Assembly (NCBI GenBank): GCA_900708905.1
Contig: CAADRB010000002.1
Coordinates: 4,517,661-4,581,660 of the forward strand
Direction: 5' to 3'
DNA: 64,000 nucleotides
Origin: Hymenolepis diminuta
Lineage: Eukaryota; Platyhelminthes; Cestoda; Cyclophyllidea; Hymenolepididae
The notes beneath the pieces were generated by a model, which was given only the letters and a program-made list of their open reading frames with translations, did not search any database and was not told where the DNA came from. Every line of letters begins with the position of its first letter. The stretch's first letter is position 1. Below, piece by piece: positions 26,320 to 40,088 of the stretch. The translations under genes were made by a program, and so were the position numbers.

Positions 26320-26660
26320 AAACTAAGTGAAATGCGGTCCAGTAGGGGCTATTTTAACCTCCGGTGCGCATACGACCGCACGGCTGATACGCGGGTGTGC
26401 GGCGATTGGCTACTAGAAGCCACTACCAGGTGGCAGCAGGCGCAACTTAACGATCTTGACGCCAATAAGCATACGCGTTGGCTGAAAGGCTCGCCCGCGC
26501 TACGTGCGGCCGTGCAATCTTCACGAGCTGAGATAGCGTTTTACTGTGTACTGAGGTATTATTAAGGGGAAAGGGGTGTGCGTAGGGAAGGGAAAAGACG
26601 GTGGCGTATAAGTGGGGTCATTGGCATGTACGTCCGCACATTTACACGCTTCTCTATTCT
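26320..26660. other. Strongest CpG-rich island of the window
   Basis: Base composition and CpG density stand out sharply from the flanks. It contains an inverted CCAAT box (GATTGG), a CTCF-like stretch CCAGGTGGCAGC (26426-26437, which also holds the E-box CAGGTG) and many CG steps. A 77-codon frame runs through it (26332-26565) without recognisable similarity. Could be a promoter or insulator; no transcript direction can be assigned. Confidence 0.42.
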
Positions 26661-28340
26661 CGCCTTTAGAGAGCTAGACAGGTAGACTGATGTGATGTCA
26701 TTCTCACTATCTACTCGTGGTTTATCTTTGAAAATAAACCATTGATGCTTAAGCTAGACGTATCGACATCGCAGGTGGGATGAAGAGGCGATGAGAGGGG
26801 AAGGGGACCATATAGAGGCACAAATCCAACCACACCTCAAGTCGTTTTTGTCAAATGGTATCTAAGCTCCTTGATGATGACGATGTGGTTTGGACTCCCC
26901 GTTAAGGAAAATATTCACTTACCTAAGTTAATTCTGTTCCATTAACGAAAGAAAACAATTTGAACGGTTTTGATATCTCGGTTGACTAAAATTTAATCCG
27001 TTCTTAAACTGATTAAAGGTGAAAATATTTACAAAACCTTGTGCGAAATATATGTAAGAAATGATCTATTTCCTGCTAAAATATGAAGACACAGCCAAAT
27101 AAAAGTTAATAATCTCATTAAAGTAATCTGAGTTAAATAAATTTGAATAACGATGTATTTCATCAGTACAAGGTAAATTATATTTTCTCATATATATAAA
27201 GATTAATACTATATTTAGGATATGATTGCTGTAAGTGAAAATTGATGCTAACTGAAGTCATTACGCGAAAAATTATGAGAAGAAATATCTTATGATAATC
27301 CGATTTGATTATCAGCTAGTCAATGAGCTCTGGATATCGGGACATGAATTTACTCCGAAATTTAGAGGAATAATCCTCAGGTTTGATACTCAGAACATTA
27401 AAAATTGAAATACCCATAATTTATATCCGATATCCGATGAAGCGAGACACTCGATAGCTTGATTTGTTTTGAACTTCAATTCAATTCCCTCTCCCTTACA
27501 ACTAATTAGACTATTTTACCAATTTCCGAGTTCGTTTGTTTTCCCACTATTATATAATATGCAATACCCACCCACTGAAGGAAACTATTATCACTATTTA
27601 CACCTCTCAATTGATCACAGTGCTTATGCATTCTAGTTATTGCTTTGTAAGATTAATAACAATTTTGATCATAATAATGACGTTCTAATCATCAAAAGGA
27701 AAAAGTTTGGGAAAAGAAATTCTTAAAAATAATAAGCCTAAAGTAAGTAAATGAAAATCTGTCAATTAGGAAGCCATAAATGCTGAAAAAAGCTTAAATT
27801 TCATGGAAAATCGATTAACAATTATAAACTTCAAAACTAGATTAATTAGAATTTTTGATATAGAATAGGCCCTAGTTAAGACAAAGGGTAAAAATGTATG
27901 ATGCAAACATGTATTTAAAATATTAAGCTTTCAGTAAAAATATGAGTTTTACCTATTAATGAGAAATCTCATGTTAGCAATGACACGATGGGTACATAGG
28001 CCAGTTCATTTGACCCACACAGTAGTGGCAATATCGAAATATAAATAGGCATGACATCAGTCCCTCAAGACAGCAGCAACCTATTTTTACTAGGTCAAGG
28101 TTGCACAACCTGTTTCTACGCTTGAGAAAATTTGGAACGATACGCATTAGAGGAAAACAAAATTTATTGCTTGTTAATGATCTTTAATTAGAATTTTCAG
28201 TTTAATAATTCATTGTAAATAACTTCACCATATGAGAATATGAATATAACTCATGAATTATTGTATTTAATAATGACAGTTATGTACAAACGTCACAGTC
28301 CTTGTTTATGAGGAATTTTAATAATTTTACTAATTTTAAA

Positions 28341-28512
28341 GTTCATTCAGGGAAGGGTTTTCCAACACTTACGTTGGACATAGAGTGGCATCAAGGAGTC
28401 TTCCTGGTGAGAGACTCGAATTCTTCCACCCTCAATATTGCCAATATTAACCAGTGCAGTTAGCAGCTCCACTCACTAGATATGTGTCGATTAAAATCGA
28501 ACTCACAGACAA
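28341..28512 (-). repeat. tRNA-derived SINE-like repeat, family A, copy 3 (head decayed)
   Basis: Minus strand: B box GTTCGATTT (28494-28502), then CGACACATATCTAGTGAG, GAATTCGAGTCTCTCACC, AGGAAGACTCCTTGATGC and GTTGGAAAACCCTTCCC, matching copy 1 through to its 3' end. No A box is found at the expected spacing. Confidence 0.6.
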
Positions 28513-30329
28513 GAGCGCTATTTAATTTTATGCAAATTCTGTTACTTAATAATCATTTTATTTAATTAATTTAATTAAGGTAATTCTAATTAATATTCAT
28601 ATTTAAATAGTTATATTCTTCGGTTAATTCAAAAAGCAGCACATTTTTGTTTAACAAAAATTATACTGCTAATGTTAAATATAATCAAAACTTTATTTTT
28701 TCAAGATGTTGTCTTTTCTATAAACTATATGTCCAGAAGTGAGATTTAAAGTGCGGCATGTATAAGGTTGACAATGTTTTGTTGCGTTACGCAAGTGACA
28801 ACTTAAAACCCCTTTCTCCTATTTTGCGGTCATTCTCGTCACCTTAAGTACCATTGTCCCAGATTTCGTCAACTAGAAGATTCATACTACTAAAAATTTT
28901 GTTTTTTTTTTATTTTAATACGTACGCATGTATGTTTGCTGAGAGTAAAGCCGAGCAAGCACGACTTTAGCAGTTTTGATCAAATAAATCTGCCTCTAAC
29001 CAGGTGTTTAAGGTTTCCATAAATATCACCCTGGTTGATAAGGCAAATTCTTGTATATATTTCTATAATAACTGTATAATCCATCTTCTTCATAAATCTT
29101 TGAGTATTCTGTGCTAATCTATCCCTTTTATATCAGCGAAATAAATCATATTTGCACAATTCGGACCGTTTCGCTATTAACCCTAAATTTCCATCTAACA
29201 TGCTGTCGCACTACTTAAAATGAGCAACGTTTTGGAATTAATGGACGCTTACCACTGTTTTATTCTTTGGGAAAATGTAAGAAAGACTTCTGTTCAAATT
29301 TGCTTGAGGAGTGAGAGGTTTGCACATTGCAATAACTGCCAGCACTCTATTTTAAAGGGTCCTAGTCGCCTCAAAGAGCTTTATAAGACATTTTAACAAA
29401 ATTATCCTTTAAATAAAGCTCAAAAAATTATTTTCCTTGCATTGATGGTTGTCAAACTCATTTAATTGTAAAAAATACGTTTAGTGGGACCCATTGTTTT
29501 ATAGAGGCAGGGATTTTGATAAAACTATGAAATATCTGAAAACTTACCCTCTTGCTATTAACACACATACTCCTTGTAAAAAAGACAAAAGAAGGGATAT
29601 TTAAACCGGAAATAAAATTTCATGTTCCCAAAGCGTTGTAATGAAATAAAGAAATTACGAGCGAATCTAATGAATAAAATACCATATGTCGATCCGTATA
29701 GTGAATAAAGCAAGTCTATTATAATCCTCTAAACGTTACTAGGTTTCACTTCTGTAACCAATCTGTACCAAGTCTAAAACCGATTACTTACCAAAAGAGT
29801 CTACAAGATAGCTTATACTATTTCTCAATCGGAATTAACGCCCAAACACGTGCATCACATACAAGGGCCAAGAATTCTTTGAAATGTATGTGAGTTGGGC
29901 TTTTATGCATAAACATCCAACGGCGCTGTGCAGTATGGATAATTAACTATAGCTTTGTGGGAACACAGGCGATTACTTAAGTGGACTTTTACTTGCCTAC
30001 TTTGGGAAAACTCACCTTACCGAAAGCAATTACCTATATTGACATGAGAGGCTATGGGAAGCTAAATAAGAGGAGAAACGCGTTGGTGTAATAAGTTTAA
30101 GCGGTGATAAGAACATTCAATTTGAATTTATAATATAAGGAATTTAAACGAATTTTTTTAACTACTAGACTGAATGGCGGCTTCAGCTTGCAATAGTAGA
30201 AAGAAATGTGAGAAAATAAAGCTTTTTCAATTAGTGAGGCTCCAAGATACATTTTTCTGTGCTAAAAATGAATGTTAGACGAATTCTTCTTTACGCTGGT
30301 TTGAAAATCATTTCTAAAACTTAAGTACA

Positions 30330-30545
30330 CATGTAGCGTAGAGTTGGAGATCACGAGATCAACGCCCCTCGGCGTATATTCAGTGGTGTGTGTGACCAAC
30401 CGCACTAATTAATTCTGGTTAAAAAGAGAAGTGATAGAATGTGAGCTTCTCATACGAGCAGCACTATAATACCTCTACTGAAGTCGGGTGTTGTGAAGAC
30501 TTCTCTTGATGGGCTTGGAAATTTTCATTAAGTCTGCTACATTAG
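30330..30545 (+). repeat. tRNA-derived SINE-like repeat, family B, copy 2
   Basis: GGAGATCACGAGATCAACGC carries a perfect B box GATCAACGC, corresponding to GAGGCTACGAGATGGATGC of copy 1. The body shares GCGTATATTCAGTG and AAGTGATAGAATGTGAGC with copy 1. The A box region is partly lost. Confidence 0.5.
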
Positions 30546-30574
30546 GGGAAATGAAATTAATTCTTATCTATGCA

Positions 30575-30680
30575 TACCAGTTAATTGTGGAGTAGTAGAA
30601 TGCAAGTTTCTCATAAGTGTAGTTTCAGAATACCTTCTACTGATGTCAAGCATTGGTAGCACTTTCTTTACAATGTTAAA
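30575..30680 (+). repeat. SINE family B, copy 3 (body only)
   Basis: TAGTAGAATGCAAGTTTCTC and AATACCTTCTACTGATGTC repeat the TGATAGAATGTGAGCTTCTC and AATACCTCTACTGAAGTC of copy 2, about 160 bp upstream. Either a second truncated insertion or a local duplication of the tail. Confidence 0.5.
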
Positions 30681-33289
30681 GTGATATAAAAAGTTTAGAT
30701 GTTATTAAATAAGTGTTTTGAGGTATAACTATCTCAAATGTTAAGCATAAGTATAAGGGACTGACCAGTTGAACATTTTAAGTAGTAAAAGGAGTGTAGA
30801 TGTAGTGGTCAACAATATAGATCATCTACTTAATTCCATATTGATATTTATGTATGGCAATTGCATACTGATGAGGATATTTTAAATGATGACTTAAAAT
30901 ACGTAATGAGAAATATCATAAAATTATTACAAATAATGAAATCGTTTTTCCTCAAAGAGAGTTTATGAAGCAAATATTCAGTTTTCTATGGAATACACAT
31001 GCATTTAACTGACACCTAAAAACATGAGGAAGTTTCTATGTTGTCATAAATACTAGGGAACTCAATTATCTTATCAATGAGAGCATTAAATTCTATATCA
31101 AGACAGATAATGTATAAGGATTTACTTCAGCATTAACTTTCCAAACGCTCTGAAAGAAATTTAATTGGACATCAGGATTATTAAGTAGCAAGAAAGGCTA
31201 GGAACGTATTTTTCACCAAAAGTCGAACCTAAAATTGTCGTCAACTTTTGACATATATATTTATTTCTCCCAGCTTATGACTGTGAAACGACACAATCAA
31301 TTAATACTTTTTTTTATATTGTGATTTGAATAAAGTCGCCCTATTGAAGCCTGACTTCTATGATAAAAGTTGTATAATTTCGGATACATTTGCATACGGT
31401 CCTACTTATTATGACATTGCTTTAACTTAAACTATTAAACGATCAAATTTCGCCTGAACTGAGCTCTCGAAGGACAGAGAAGTAAAAGATAAAGAGAAGC
31501 ATTACATAAAAACATTCAACATGATTTCCTGCAAAGGTTCAAAGTATTCAAGTAGGATCCTTACGTTAAGACAAATATGGGATGCAAAAATCCAGTGATT
31601 TATTGAATCTTGAGAGAGTTATAAGTGAATTTTAAGTGGATCCTTTCAAAATCTCTTGATTGATGAATAAAAAACTTAGTTTCAATATTAATCATAAATT
31701 AATAGCGGAGGACACTATCTTTGAATAAGCTTGCTAGATTTCTTGTTTATAGCAGTTGCGATTTACTTAAATGACTCAAACAAAAAACACTAGCAGCTAA
31801 CTTAAATGGATATAATTTTCTGGGATAGCAAATGAAGATCGTCAAGTGCTTCAGAAAGGCTAATGGAACAATTCAATAAACATGAATCATGGGTATAAAT
31901 ATGGAGTTTATCTCTTTACCGTCTCAGAATAAGAGAAATGACAACTTTGAAATCTTCCAAAACGTTCCTATAGGGCTATTAAGGCAAATAAAGCGATAAT
32001 CTTTTTGCATACGTGTAAAGAAGAAACATCCATTCTCCTCACCCCTGGACTGACCATTTCTCACCTTAGCAAATAGATGCTATCGTCACAAATTTACTCA
32101 AAAGTGCTACTCCGCTTACCACCCTCACCCTATCATGATACCCCATTCACACTCACTGGTCAATTTCTCCGGAGGCGAGATGATAAGAATAAAAGGTTTG
32201 TTTTTGGTGTGGAACTACTTCGGAAACAATTATTGTCTGTAGCGGGAGTGCTCAAGATCGCTTTTAAGATAGCGCAAAGAAATTACACACTTCCTGCCTC
32301 CTTGCAAAGGGAGAGAAAAAGACAGGGAAAGATGCCCTGACTGTTTAACTGCAAATCTATAAAACAACGAACATGTCTTGAAAGAGGTTCGGCTAATTCC
32401 ATTTAAAATTTCAAAAAGTTTCTTCCTAATATATATTATTATATATTGTCACAAACTAATTTTACTTACTATTTCACATAGGTAAACTTTCGGACTCAAG
32501 GAAATCCATCATGATGGCAGAAGAGTAATCGGTTGATAAATTATTATCTGCTATCTATAAAATTCGATTCCACTCGGTGGTTTTTCAATGTAATGTTAAG
32601 TTAAACTTAGGTATTTATGAAGAGTGTCACATAACACCTGTATAGGAAGAATAAGTAGATCATTTATTTATTTGAAATGAACATTTAGAGATGGCATAAA
32701 ATAATCCATTCCAGCAGATTATCACTTAGAGAACTACATAATTTCAAGATTTGACAATAAATGACACTTCCTTCTTTATGAACTATGATTATCGGTTTCC
32801 ATTAGATACTCAAGTAGGAAATAACTTGAGGGCGACAGTTTATCAACGACAGAGGTTCAAAGTCAGCTATAACATTTCTTAGTCGAACATAAACTTAAAT
32901 GCTAGAAATGATATCAGTATTACTTATCTTTTCATAACACAACGACAGCTACCTGGCCGTTTTATTCAGTTCTGAAACGATAGATGTGTAATAAACAAAA
33001 CACCATTTAACACACCGGAACTAGTTAGTGAGAGAGACCATTGTAATACATAAATGCGTGCAATAAAACCCCGGTAGAGTCAAGGAGTCTATATTCTGCT
33101 ATTTGAGCAATTACGTGATGATAGCTGCTTCCCTCACAATATCACTTTAATCAACTTAAAATCGTTACAGTTAGTAGTAGTGGAGATAGATACAGGGAGA
33201 GAGGATGAAAGAGAGGATGTTCGGGAAATTGGACGCCGAATTAGTTGAAAATAAATAATAAATTGTCTCCACCGCCTGTTAATGAGAAT

Positions 33290-33660
33290 AATATCACATA
33301 CCCACAGCGTGCATAGTAGGCACACAGAGGAGCAGCCTCCCCGAAAACCACAAAATACCGGGACATATGGCATGATCTATCTCCATCCACACACAAAATA
33401 GTACGTGGGGAGGGCGGAACGGAGGAGGAGGATTAGAGGAAGGAGGCCGGGGATTGGGTGGGGGCCACTGAATAGACACACACTTGCGTCCTGCGTTGCT
33501 GGCAGGTGGTACTACTATCACGATTTGGGATACGTGGTTGAAAAGAGGACCAAAATATAAGATGGTGGGTGGGTGAAAGGGGGAGGGAGAGAACTGGCAG
33601 GTTGAGGAAAGATTGGCGGGTTGGGATTGGTGGATAGTCTGAAAGTCCTCTAGGTTATAA
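33290..33660. other. G-rich island
   Basis: The plus strand is strongly purine-rich (GGAGGAGGAGG, TTGGGTGGGGG) and includes the quadruplex motif at 33567. Minus-strand proline-rich frames are a by-product. No gene supported. Confidence 0.35.
33567..33587 (+). other. Canonical G-quadruplex motif
   Basis: Tracts GGG, GGG, GGGGG and GGG with loops of 1, 5 and 1 nt. A further G-rich block (three long tracts) lies about 110 bp upstream on the same strand. Confidence 0.6.
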
Positions 33661-34224
33661 TGTTTACTTTGTCGGATTTATTATTTGCCACGTCATTTGC
33701 TCACTTCATTTAAATTCATCAACTTACTTTAGTCCCTATTTCAATAACCTGTTATCCATTATTCAGTGGAAAATTAAAAAAAATAATGATCGTTGCCTGA
33801 GAGAGGTAATATATAGAAAAGGCTTAAATAAAATGCAACTTAATGCTGTTTTTTGAATAAAGGAACTATTCATATTCTAAAAGGCTTTGGTTATTTCGTC
33901 CATCTAATTTGGAGTGTAAGAAGATGCCTTCGTCAATCCATTGGTCAATAAGCTATACAATTTGTGATATTTAAACCTTGACAAATTAAGACTTTAAAAA
34001 TTAAACTATATCCCGTCTTAGAAAGTGAACAGATCAAAGAGAGCAGAATTTCAATAATATTAGACTCTTTTTGCTCTAACTTCGGTATTTACTTCTACCT
34101 GATCCTCTCAGTTCAGTATCTTAGAGACGAGCTGAAGAGTCAAGCGGGTAGGTGCCATAGCGATAGGGTTTCTTTTGAGAACAACCATTGAATAGTTAGC
34201 CTTTATAATTGTAAAATTCTTGAA

Positions 34225-34246
34225 TTCTTTTTTTTAAAAAAAGAAA
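34225..34246. repeat. A/T palindrome
   Basis: TTC followed by eight T, seven A and GAA makes an almost perfect 22-bp palindrome that could extrude as a cruciform. Such runs also arise by chance in AT-rich DNA. Confidence 0.6.
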
Positions 34247-35924
34247 ATTACGCTGATCACAAACATTTCAATGAAAAAAAATTGTTCACAAGTTCTTTCG
34301 CAAACAATTTTTATTCACTTGATAGTAGATAAAGGCGCATAAGTGTAAATGCACTATTTTAAAGGTTTGCTAATATCAGCTTCATAGCCACACTACCTCA
34401 GAAGTACAGTAACAGTGAGAATTTGTGATCTTAAGAAGTTCAGCTAAATTACCATTCTTTCAAATGTTGGTAACTTTGGAAATGCATCCATCATTCTAAT
34501 CTGGCTCTCTTAGTATGCATTGGGATCCCCACTTTGCAAGCCTACCTTCATGAATTATTTTTGGCTTATTTATTATTTTCGGTGATCCCTCCTCAACATC
34601 TCGTTCTCTTATTGAGATAAAGTATTGAGATTTCTTCCAATCGGATTATGCTATTGTTTATTTATAGGCATATTCCAGGGACATTTTAAGGCAACTTCAC
34701 ATTTTTTGATATTCAGAGGAGATGCGCCTTTAGACTTTGGAAATCCCTAACCTAAATCAAAGACGTCGTTAGCACAGGACTTCATTTAAACTATGTGCCT
34801 GCACCAAGTGGCGTAAATGGGTGTAAAATACCAAACGCAATCTCCACCACTCCCCTCAGAAGAGATTATGACCAAGGCGTTATTTTAGAGAGCATATCAT
34901 AGCAGGCATTTTTATATCCACAGTGTCAAAAGTTGGGACCTCGACAGATGCCGCGACTTCGTGTATGTTGGGTGTTTTTCAACATCTGGTCCCGCGGTAA
35001 TGGAGTTAAAATACAATTAACTTGCAAATGAATGGCTTTCTTTACAACAAGCTTGATAGGCGTTTTTCCTTTGACATACAAATATTGTATAATAATTTTT
35101 ATGATAAACTAAGTAAATAAATGGGACAGAATGTCAAGGAATTAAATAAAGAAACACCAGAAATGAATGATGTAACTGGATAATACACGTCATCATGAAT
35201 TTCGGCGTGTTTTCAGTTATTCTTTGACATGTGGCGGCAAAACCATGGGATGAGGATGGCGAAATTAAGCCGATTAATTAAAAACCGAAGTATTTACAGT
35301 CAAGTACGGAATGGTAATCAAATTTTATATCTCTTTATGCAGAAATGCTCGATCATTATGCTTAGAAATTATAGAAATTTATTCACAATAAAAAAATCTG
35401 TCTTACAAGACATTTGGAATTGATTTATAAGAGCTTACATGAATCCTTGCCGTGTATAAAGGCAAAAAAGGTATAAATTGTAAGGTGACAATCTCGAAAA
35501 AAAACAAGACTGGCCTTTATATAAGGCTATATGGTAAAAAATTCTTGAACAGTACTATCTAAATATAGATGTGGATCTAAACATTCTGTAATAATTACCC
35601 TCTTAATCAAATCTACTTTGAATGGATAGGAAAGTGATAAAAAATTCCATATAACCGCGGTAAAAATAGAGTTCTGAAATTTTATTAAAAAGTAGAAAGT
35701 TTGAAAATCACGCGTAGACTTGGATGACCAGTACCGATAGTTAATAGCCAATTAAAATCGTATGACCCCAAGAACGGTTCCTTAATTCGAAAAATGTCAA
35801 TGTCAACCTTTTTGCATGATTACTTTAAGGTCCTTTCTGAAAATAAATAATCAACTTAGCTTTAACATGTTTATAGAAGAATAGATGGGAGAAATTAGAT
35901 CTAAACTTTTCTAGGCCCTTAGGC

Positions 35925-35990
35925 AGTGGGAAAACCACTAGCATCGAACGGTGGTAGTTTAATTCTCTGAAGAGAACCCTATGGTAAATC
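35925..35990 (+). repeat. Possible tRNA-derived remnant
   Basis: CAGTGG (35933-35938) and a B-box-like GTTTAATTC (35957-35965) are arranged roughly as in tRNA-derived elements, but the 5' half of the A box does not fit and no body homology was recognised. Confidence 0.22.
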
Positions 35991-38959
35991 TTTTAATTGC
36001 GAAAGTCCTAGATTTCTGATCTTAACGCCTTCTGCCGCATACTCGAGGCAAGGGGGAGTGAATAAGTAAGAAAGAATCTGCGCAGTAAGATACTGCGTCG
36101 TTTACATTAGAAGTGAAAAAGGGTCGAAGAGGAGGAAGGAAGGGAAGAAGTGGCAAAAATGAAGGAGATCCTGACCACACATGATGTTTGCAGAGGGAAA
36201 GGAATGCATGCCAACGGATGGTCTAACTTCGTTACTTCTACACCAGATGCAAATGCAACCTCGTTAAATAATTACTAATGTGATTGGTATTTTAAGTTCA
36301 TTCACAAAGTTAATATATATTTATCAGCAAGACAATCGGTCTCATAGATTTAAGGGGAGAAGAATGGGAGAATTTGACTAATTTTGCTCAAACTTTTCCC
36401 TTTTCATTACAGTTATCTTCCAAGGTACCTATTTAATTTTAATTAAGTAGTATCAAGCAGCCTGGGCAGAGCTGAAGTAGTGAACAACAGAACACGCTGG
36501 TAGGAAAAATTCTGCTATGAAATCGCCAGCAGGGAGTTGGAGAGCACATACAAAGCTGTTGTTTTTATGCATTATTTGTTTTACCCATTTAAACTCAAAG
36601 TCGTGGGTGTGATTGAACTTGGACATGGGGTACATAGTTTTCATTATGGTATCAAATGAAAGGGCTTAAAAATACAATATTGGGAGTCTCAATGTTGAGA
36701 TCAAGATTTTTGCACTGCTGTAGTTAAGATTAAAAATTCTTTACCCTTAAAAATTACATTTGTTGAGATTTCAAAGTATCTGATTGAAGATTAGCTGTCA
36801 AGGTAAGTGGGTAGCATAACTCAATAGGGTTTAAGCAGGGGTGAACTTTATGTCTAATGTCTTGGCGAATTTCATCGCAATATAGGTTAAAATCGAGACT
36901 ATTTAATTTCATATTTTATATCGAATTAAGACCTAGATTTTAAGCGGGTAATAAAGGAACATTAAGCATTTTATAATTGAGAAATCGTTCATTTTATATG
37001 AAACAAGGAGACCCATTTGATCCAAATGATTTCAATTTCAAGTCTTTTTTTCAATTAAAGGCCCCTTATTTATCTAACCTCTGATAAACTCAAGAAGTGA
37101 TAGAGGCGGGACATTGATTATCGTGAATGAAAACTTTCTACCCCAAACTCTTCAGTATAGGGTCGCTAGCAATTTGCAAACAAGACCAAAGATGTGAAAT
37201 AGCTGCAAAACATTCCTTACCTAATCTAAAAGTGCCTAGACTTCAATTAAAAGCACATTTTTTCCCCTTCTTGCTCAGGTTTTTACTCATGAAATCGAGT
37301 AAACTATCTATCTCTGCAATATCAGTAAATGTATTCCTCTGTGATTTTAAATTCATCCTGTGACTTTAAGTTGTATAAGCAATTAAAAATTAAGTATTTA
37401 TTCACAGCCGTATGTCCATTTGCTTACTTCCTACCAGTTTTGATTACTCTCAATTTCTTCAGATTGAGGAATCACGGATATTAATTCAAATATGATTGAC
37501 AGACCCCCTCCTCCTTATAGTTTAAGATACTCGGCGGGTAGTATCCGGAAAGTGGGCATTTTCGTACCGACACGTGCTTGATTGTAAGTAGCAGTGAAAG
37601 GGGGGAAGTAGGATAATATGTCGGTAGATATTTGACGAAGGAGGGGAGAAGATACTATTATCTTAAAAGTGACTGCAGGACGTCTTAGCTAGACCTTACC
37701 CAGCAATATCCCCATATTCTCTCAACTCTCAATTAACTCATCTGATGGACAGATTTTTCTAGTGGACGAGTTTCACACGTCTATTTTTAGTGAGCACGTG
37801 AATACTTGATAGCTTAATTGATGTCCGCTTAGAAAGAGTTATTGAATAGTGTTACAATTTTCAGCTTGAAGCAATAGAGTGTCACATACAAGTCAGAAAA
37901 GCTTCCAAACTAGCGCTTTGGTGGCTTCAGGAAAGTATTTTTCTAAATGATCAGTATACTAATCAGTTATTAGGGTCTAATTTAAGGAAAAAGGACTGTA
38001 AAATTTTCATTGCAAATTTTAGAGAAGATGTTTCTTTTATAATCTGCGAGGTGTAGCTCCCTATGAACACAAACAAGTTACAGGTATACTATTAAATTCC
38101 ATTGGTTGCCTCAAATGAAATGCAGTTAAATATCCTCTAAATAAAAATACCGACTTTGAAATGCAAGTAATCACTTTCTACAATATTTTGTTATAGCTAA
38201 ATAAGTCCACCCTGGACACTCCCAAATAAATCAATAAATACACCAGTTACGTAAATCGATAACCTTACTTTAGCTTCAATATATTTTAACATAAATGTTG
38301 ACGTAAATATTATTCCTACCCATGGTAAGACAATGCACAAGCATTTTAACTGGGGTATAATTATTTGAAGATGGAGATTGGTAAATAGTCCAATAAGAAG
38401 CTATTGAGGGGAGCGATTAGAAGCCTTGAATAAAATCAAGGTATTTCGTTCGATTTTGACTCCATTTTGGAAGTTTCATAATGGATAGTTCATTATTTCA
38501 TGTAACAAAGTCAGTAACTTCAACTTTCATAGTTATATCCATGGATTTCCAGGTGAATGTCGGTCATATCCAAAGCTTATTGATCAGCTGATTTAATTGA
38601 ATGGTTGGCTTCGCCATTTCAAAACAATTTTTTAAAAATAAAATGATACTAATTACCATTCTAATAAATGTATGTGTACTTTAACGTCTTAGAACTCAAA
38701 AGCGTCCTCTCAAGGACAAGAAAAGTCTTGAGTTACTCTGGTACCCAATTTTATCAAGAATGAGTATGAGAAAAGGATCTGAGTAGCGAAATCCTGTTTA
38801 CAGCCCTATTTTTAATCCTATTCCCCCAATTTGTAATCATATATTTTTCTAATTCGGCCTTTTTTTATTTAACAACCGTATTAACGTATTCAAAATCCCC
38901 ATACAATTAGTTTTATCTCCGGCCAGTCAATTTCCAACGTATTTATTTGTCCTAGATAA

Positions 38960-39310
38960 TGCGTTATGATGAAAGGACGACCACAATTGAGTGGCAACGC
39001 CCAACAAAGTTAATACACACTAATTGGAACAACTGCAAGCAGCGGCGTTGGGAGAGAGGTCCACGCCTGGTGAAGTAGAATGAAGTGAGAAGTGAATTAG
39101 TGCCTCCACTTCCGACTTCTCGCCCGCCCACCATCCTTCCACCACCTACCCACCTCAAGAGAATGAGAGTAGTATTATACACACGCATATGTACATGCCT
39201 GTACGCACCTTCTTCTCTAGTCTAATCAAAGGTGACAACGCCTTTAAGTAGCTCATTAGAAAGTTGAGAAGGGAGAGACGGGAGTGCAGTGGATGCGAAT
39301 GGGCTTACTG
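38960..39310. other. GC-richer island
   Basis: Contains inverted CAACGCC / GGCGTTG segments about 55 bp apart and a CCACC-rich pyrimidine tract. Possible regulatory element. Confidence 0.28.
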
Positions 39311-40088
39311 CATGTATTCGAGATGCACAACAATTAGCGTTTAAGTGAAGTCTAATTAAGTCTACATTTTAAGGGCTCTAGAGATGGGCGAACACTATAT
39401 TTTTGAAAATAACATTACTGAAAGGCTTGCGGAATCGATTTGAGAAAAATTACTCTAAGATAATGTTTTCACTTGATTAGGTAAATAATGTGAGTTCCGT
39501 TAAATCAACTGCCTGAGGATTAGCCAACCTAATAAAAATTGTATAAATATAGTGAATGAGTGGGAAATGCACATAGTGAGTAAACTCTAGTATAGGTGCC
39601 CTTTTAAAATAGTTAATCTCAACTACCTGCTCTAGGTGGCATGACCAATCACGACTGACAAATAACCAGTCAAAGAGCTCTGAACATAGTCAAACGCATA
39701 AATCTGAAAGCCAATTCATGAAATTTGAACATAGAATACTACCTAGTAGCTGGCTTCTTTTGATGTTATGAACAAAGCAATACTTCCAGAATCAAATTAA
39801 TTAAAGCTCCCTATGTTCTGACCACAATACGTGCTTCTTTTTGACTCTCTCCCATTTTCTCACCTTAGTGGACTCGTTTTTTGTTTCCTTCATTAATACC
39901 CTTTCCTTTTTAAAACTTACCAAAGTTTTGTTCCTCCATGAGCATAATAATAGTAAAAAAGATGAAAGAATGCACGATTAAATTAAAAGATCGCGGTTAA
40001 ATGTGACTTATGTCAGCCTATTTTTGTTTTTATGGGTGTTACCTGTAGGACAAAAATATCATATCCGAATTCGTATCGGTGAGTTGAA

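Noticed and set aside
26332..26565. 77-codon frame in the CpG-rich island
   Set aside because: No family similarity and no flanking splice sites that extend it; composition explains it.
2598..28959. Perfect 15-base match GTAAAGCCGAGCAAG at 2598-2612 and 28945-28959
   Set aside because: Similarity does not extend beyond the 15 bases, and one such chance match is expected in a window this long.
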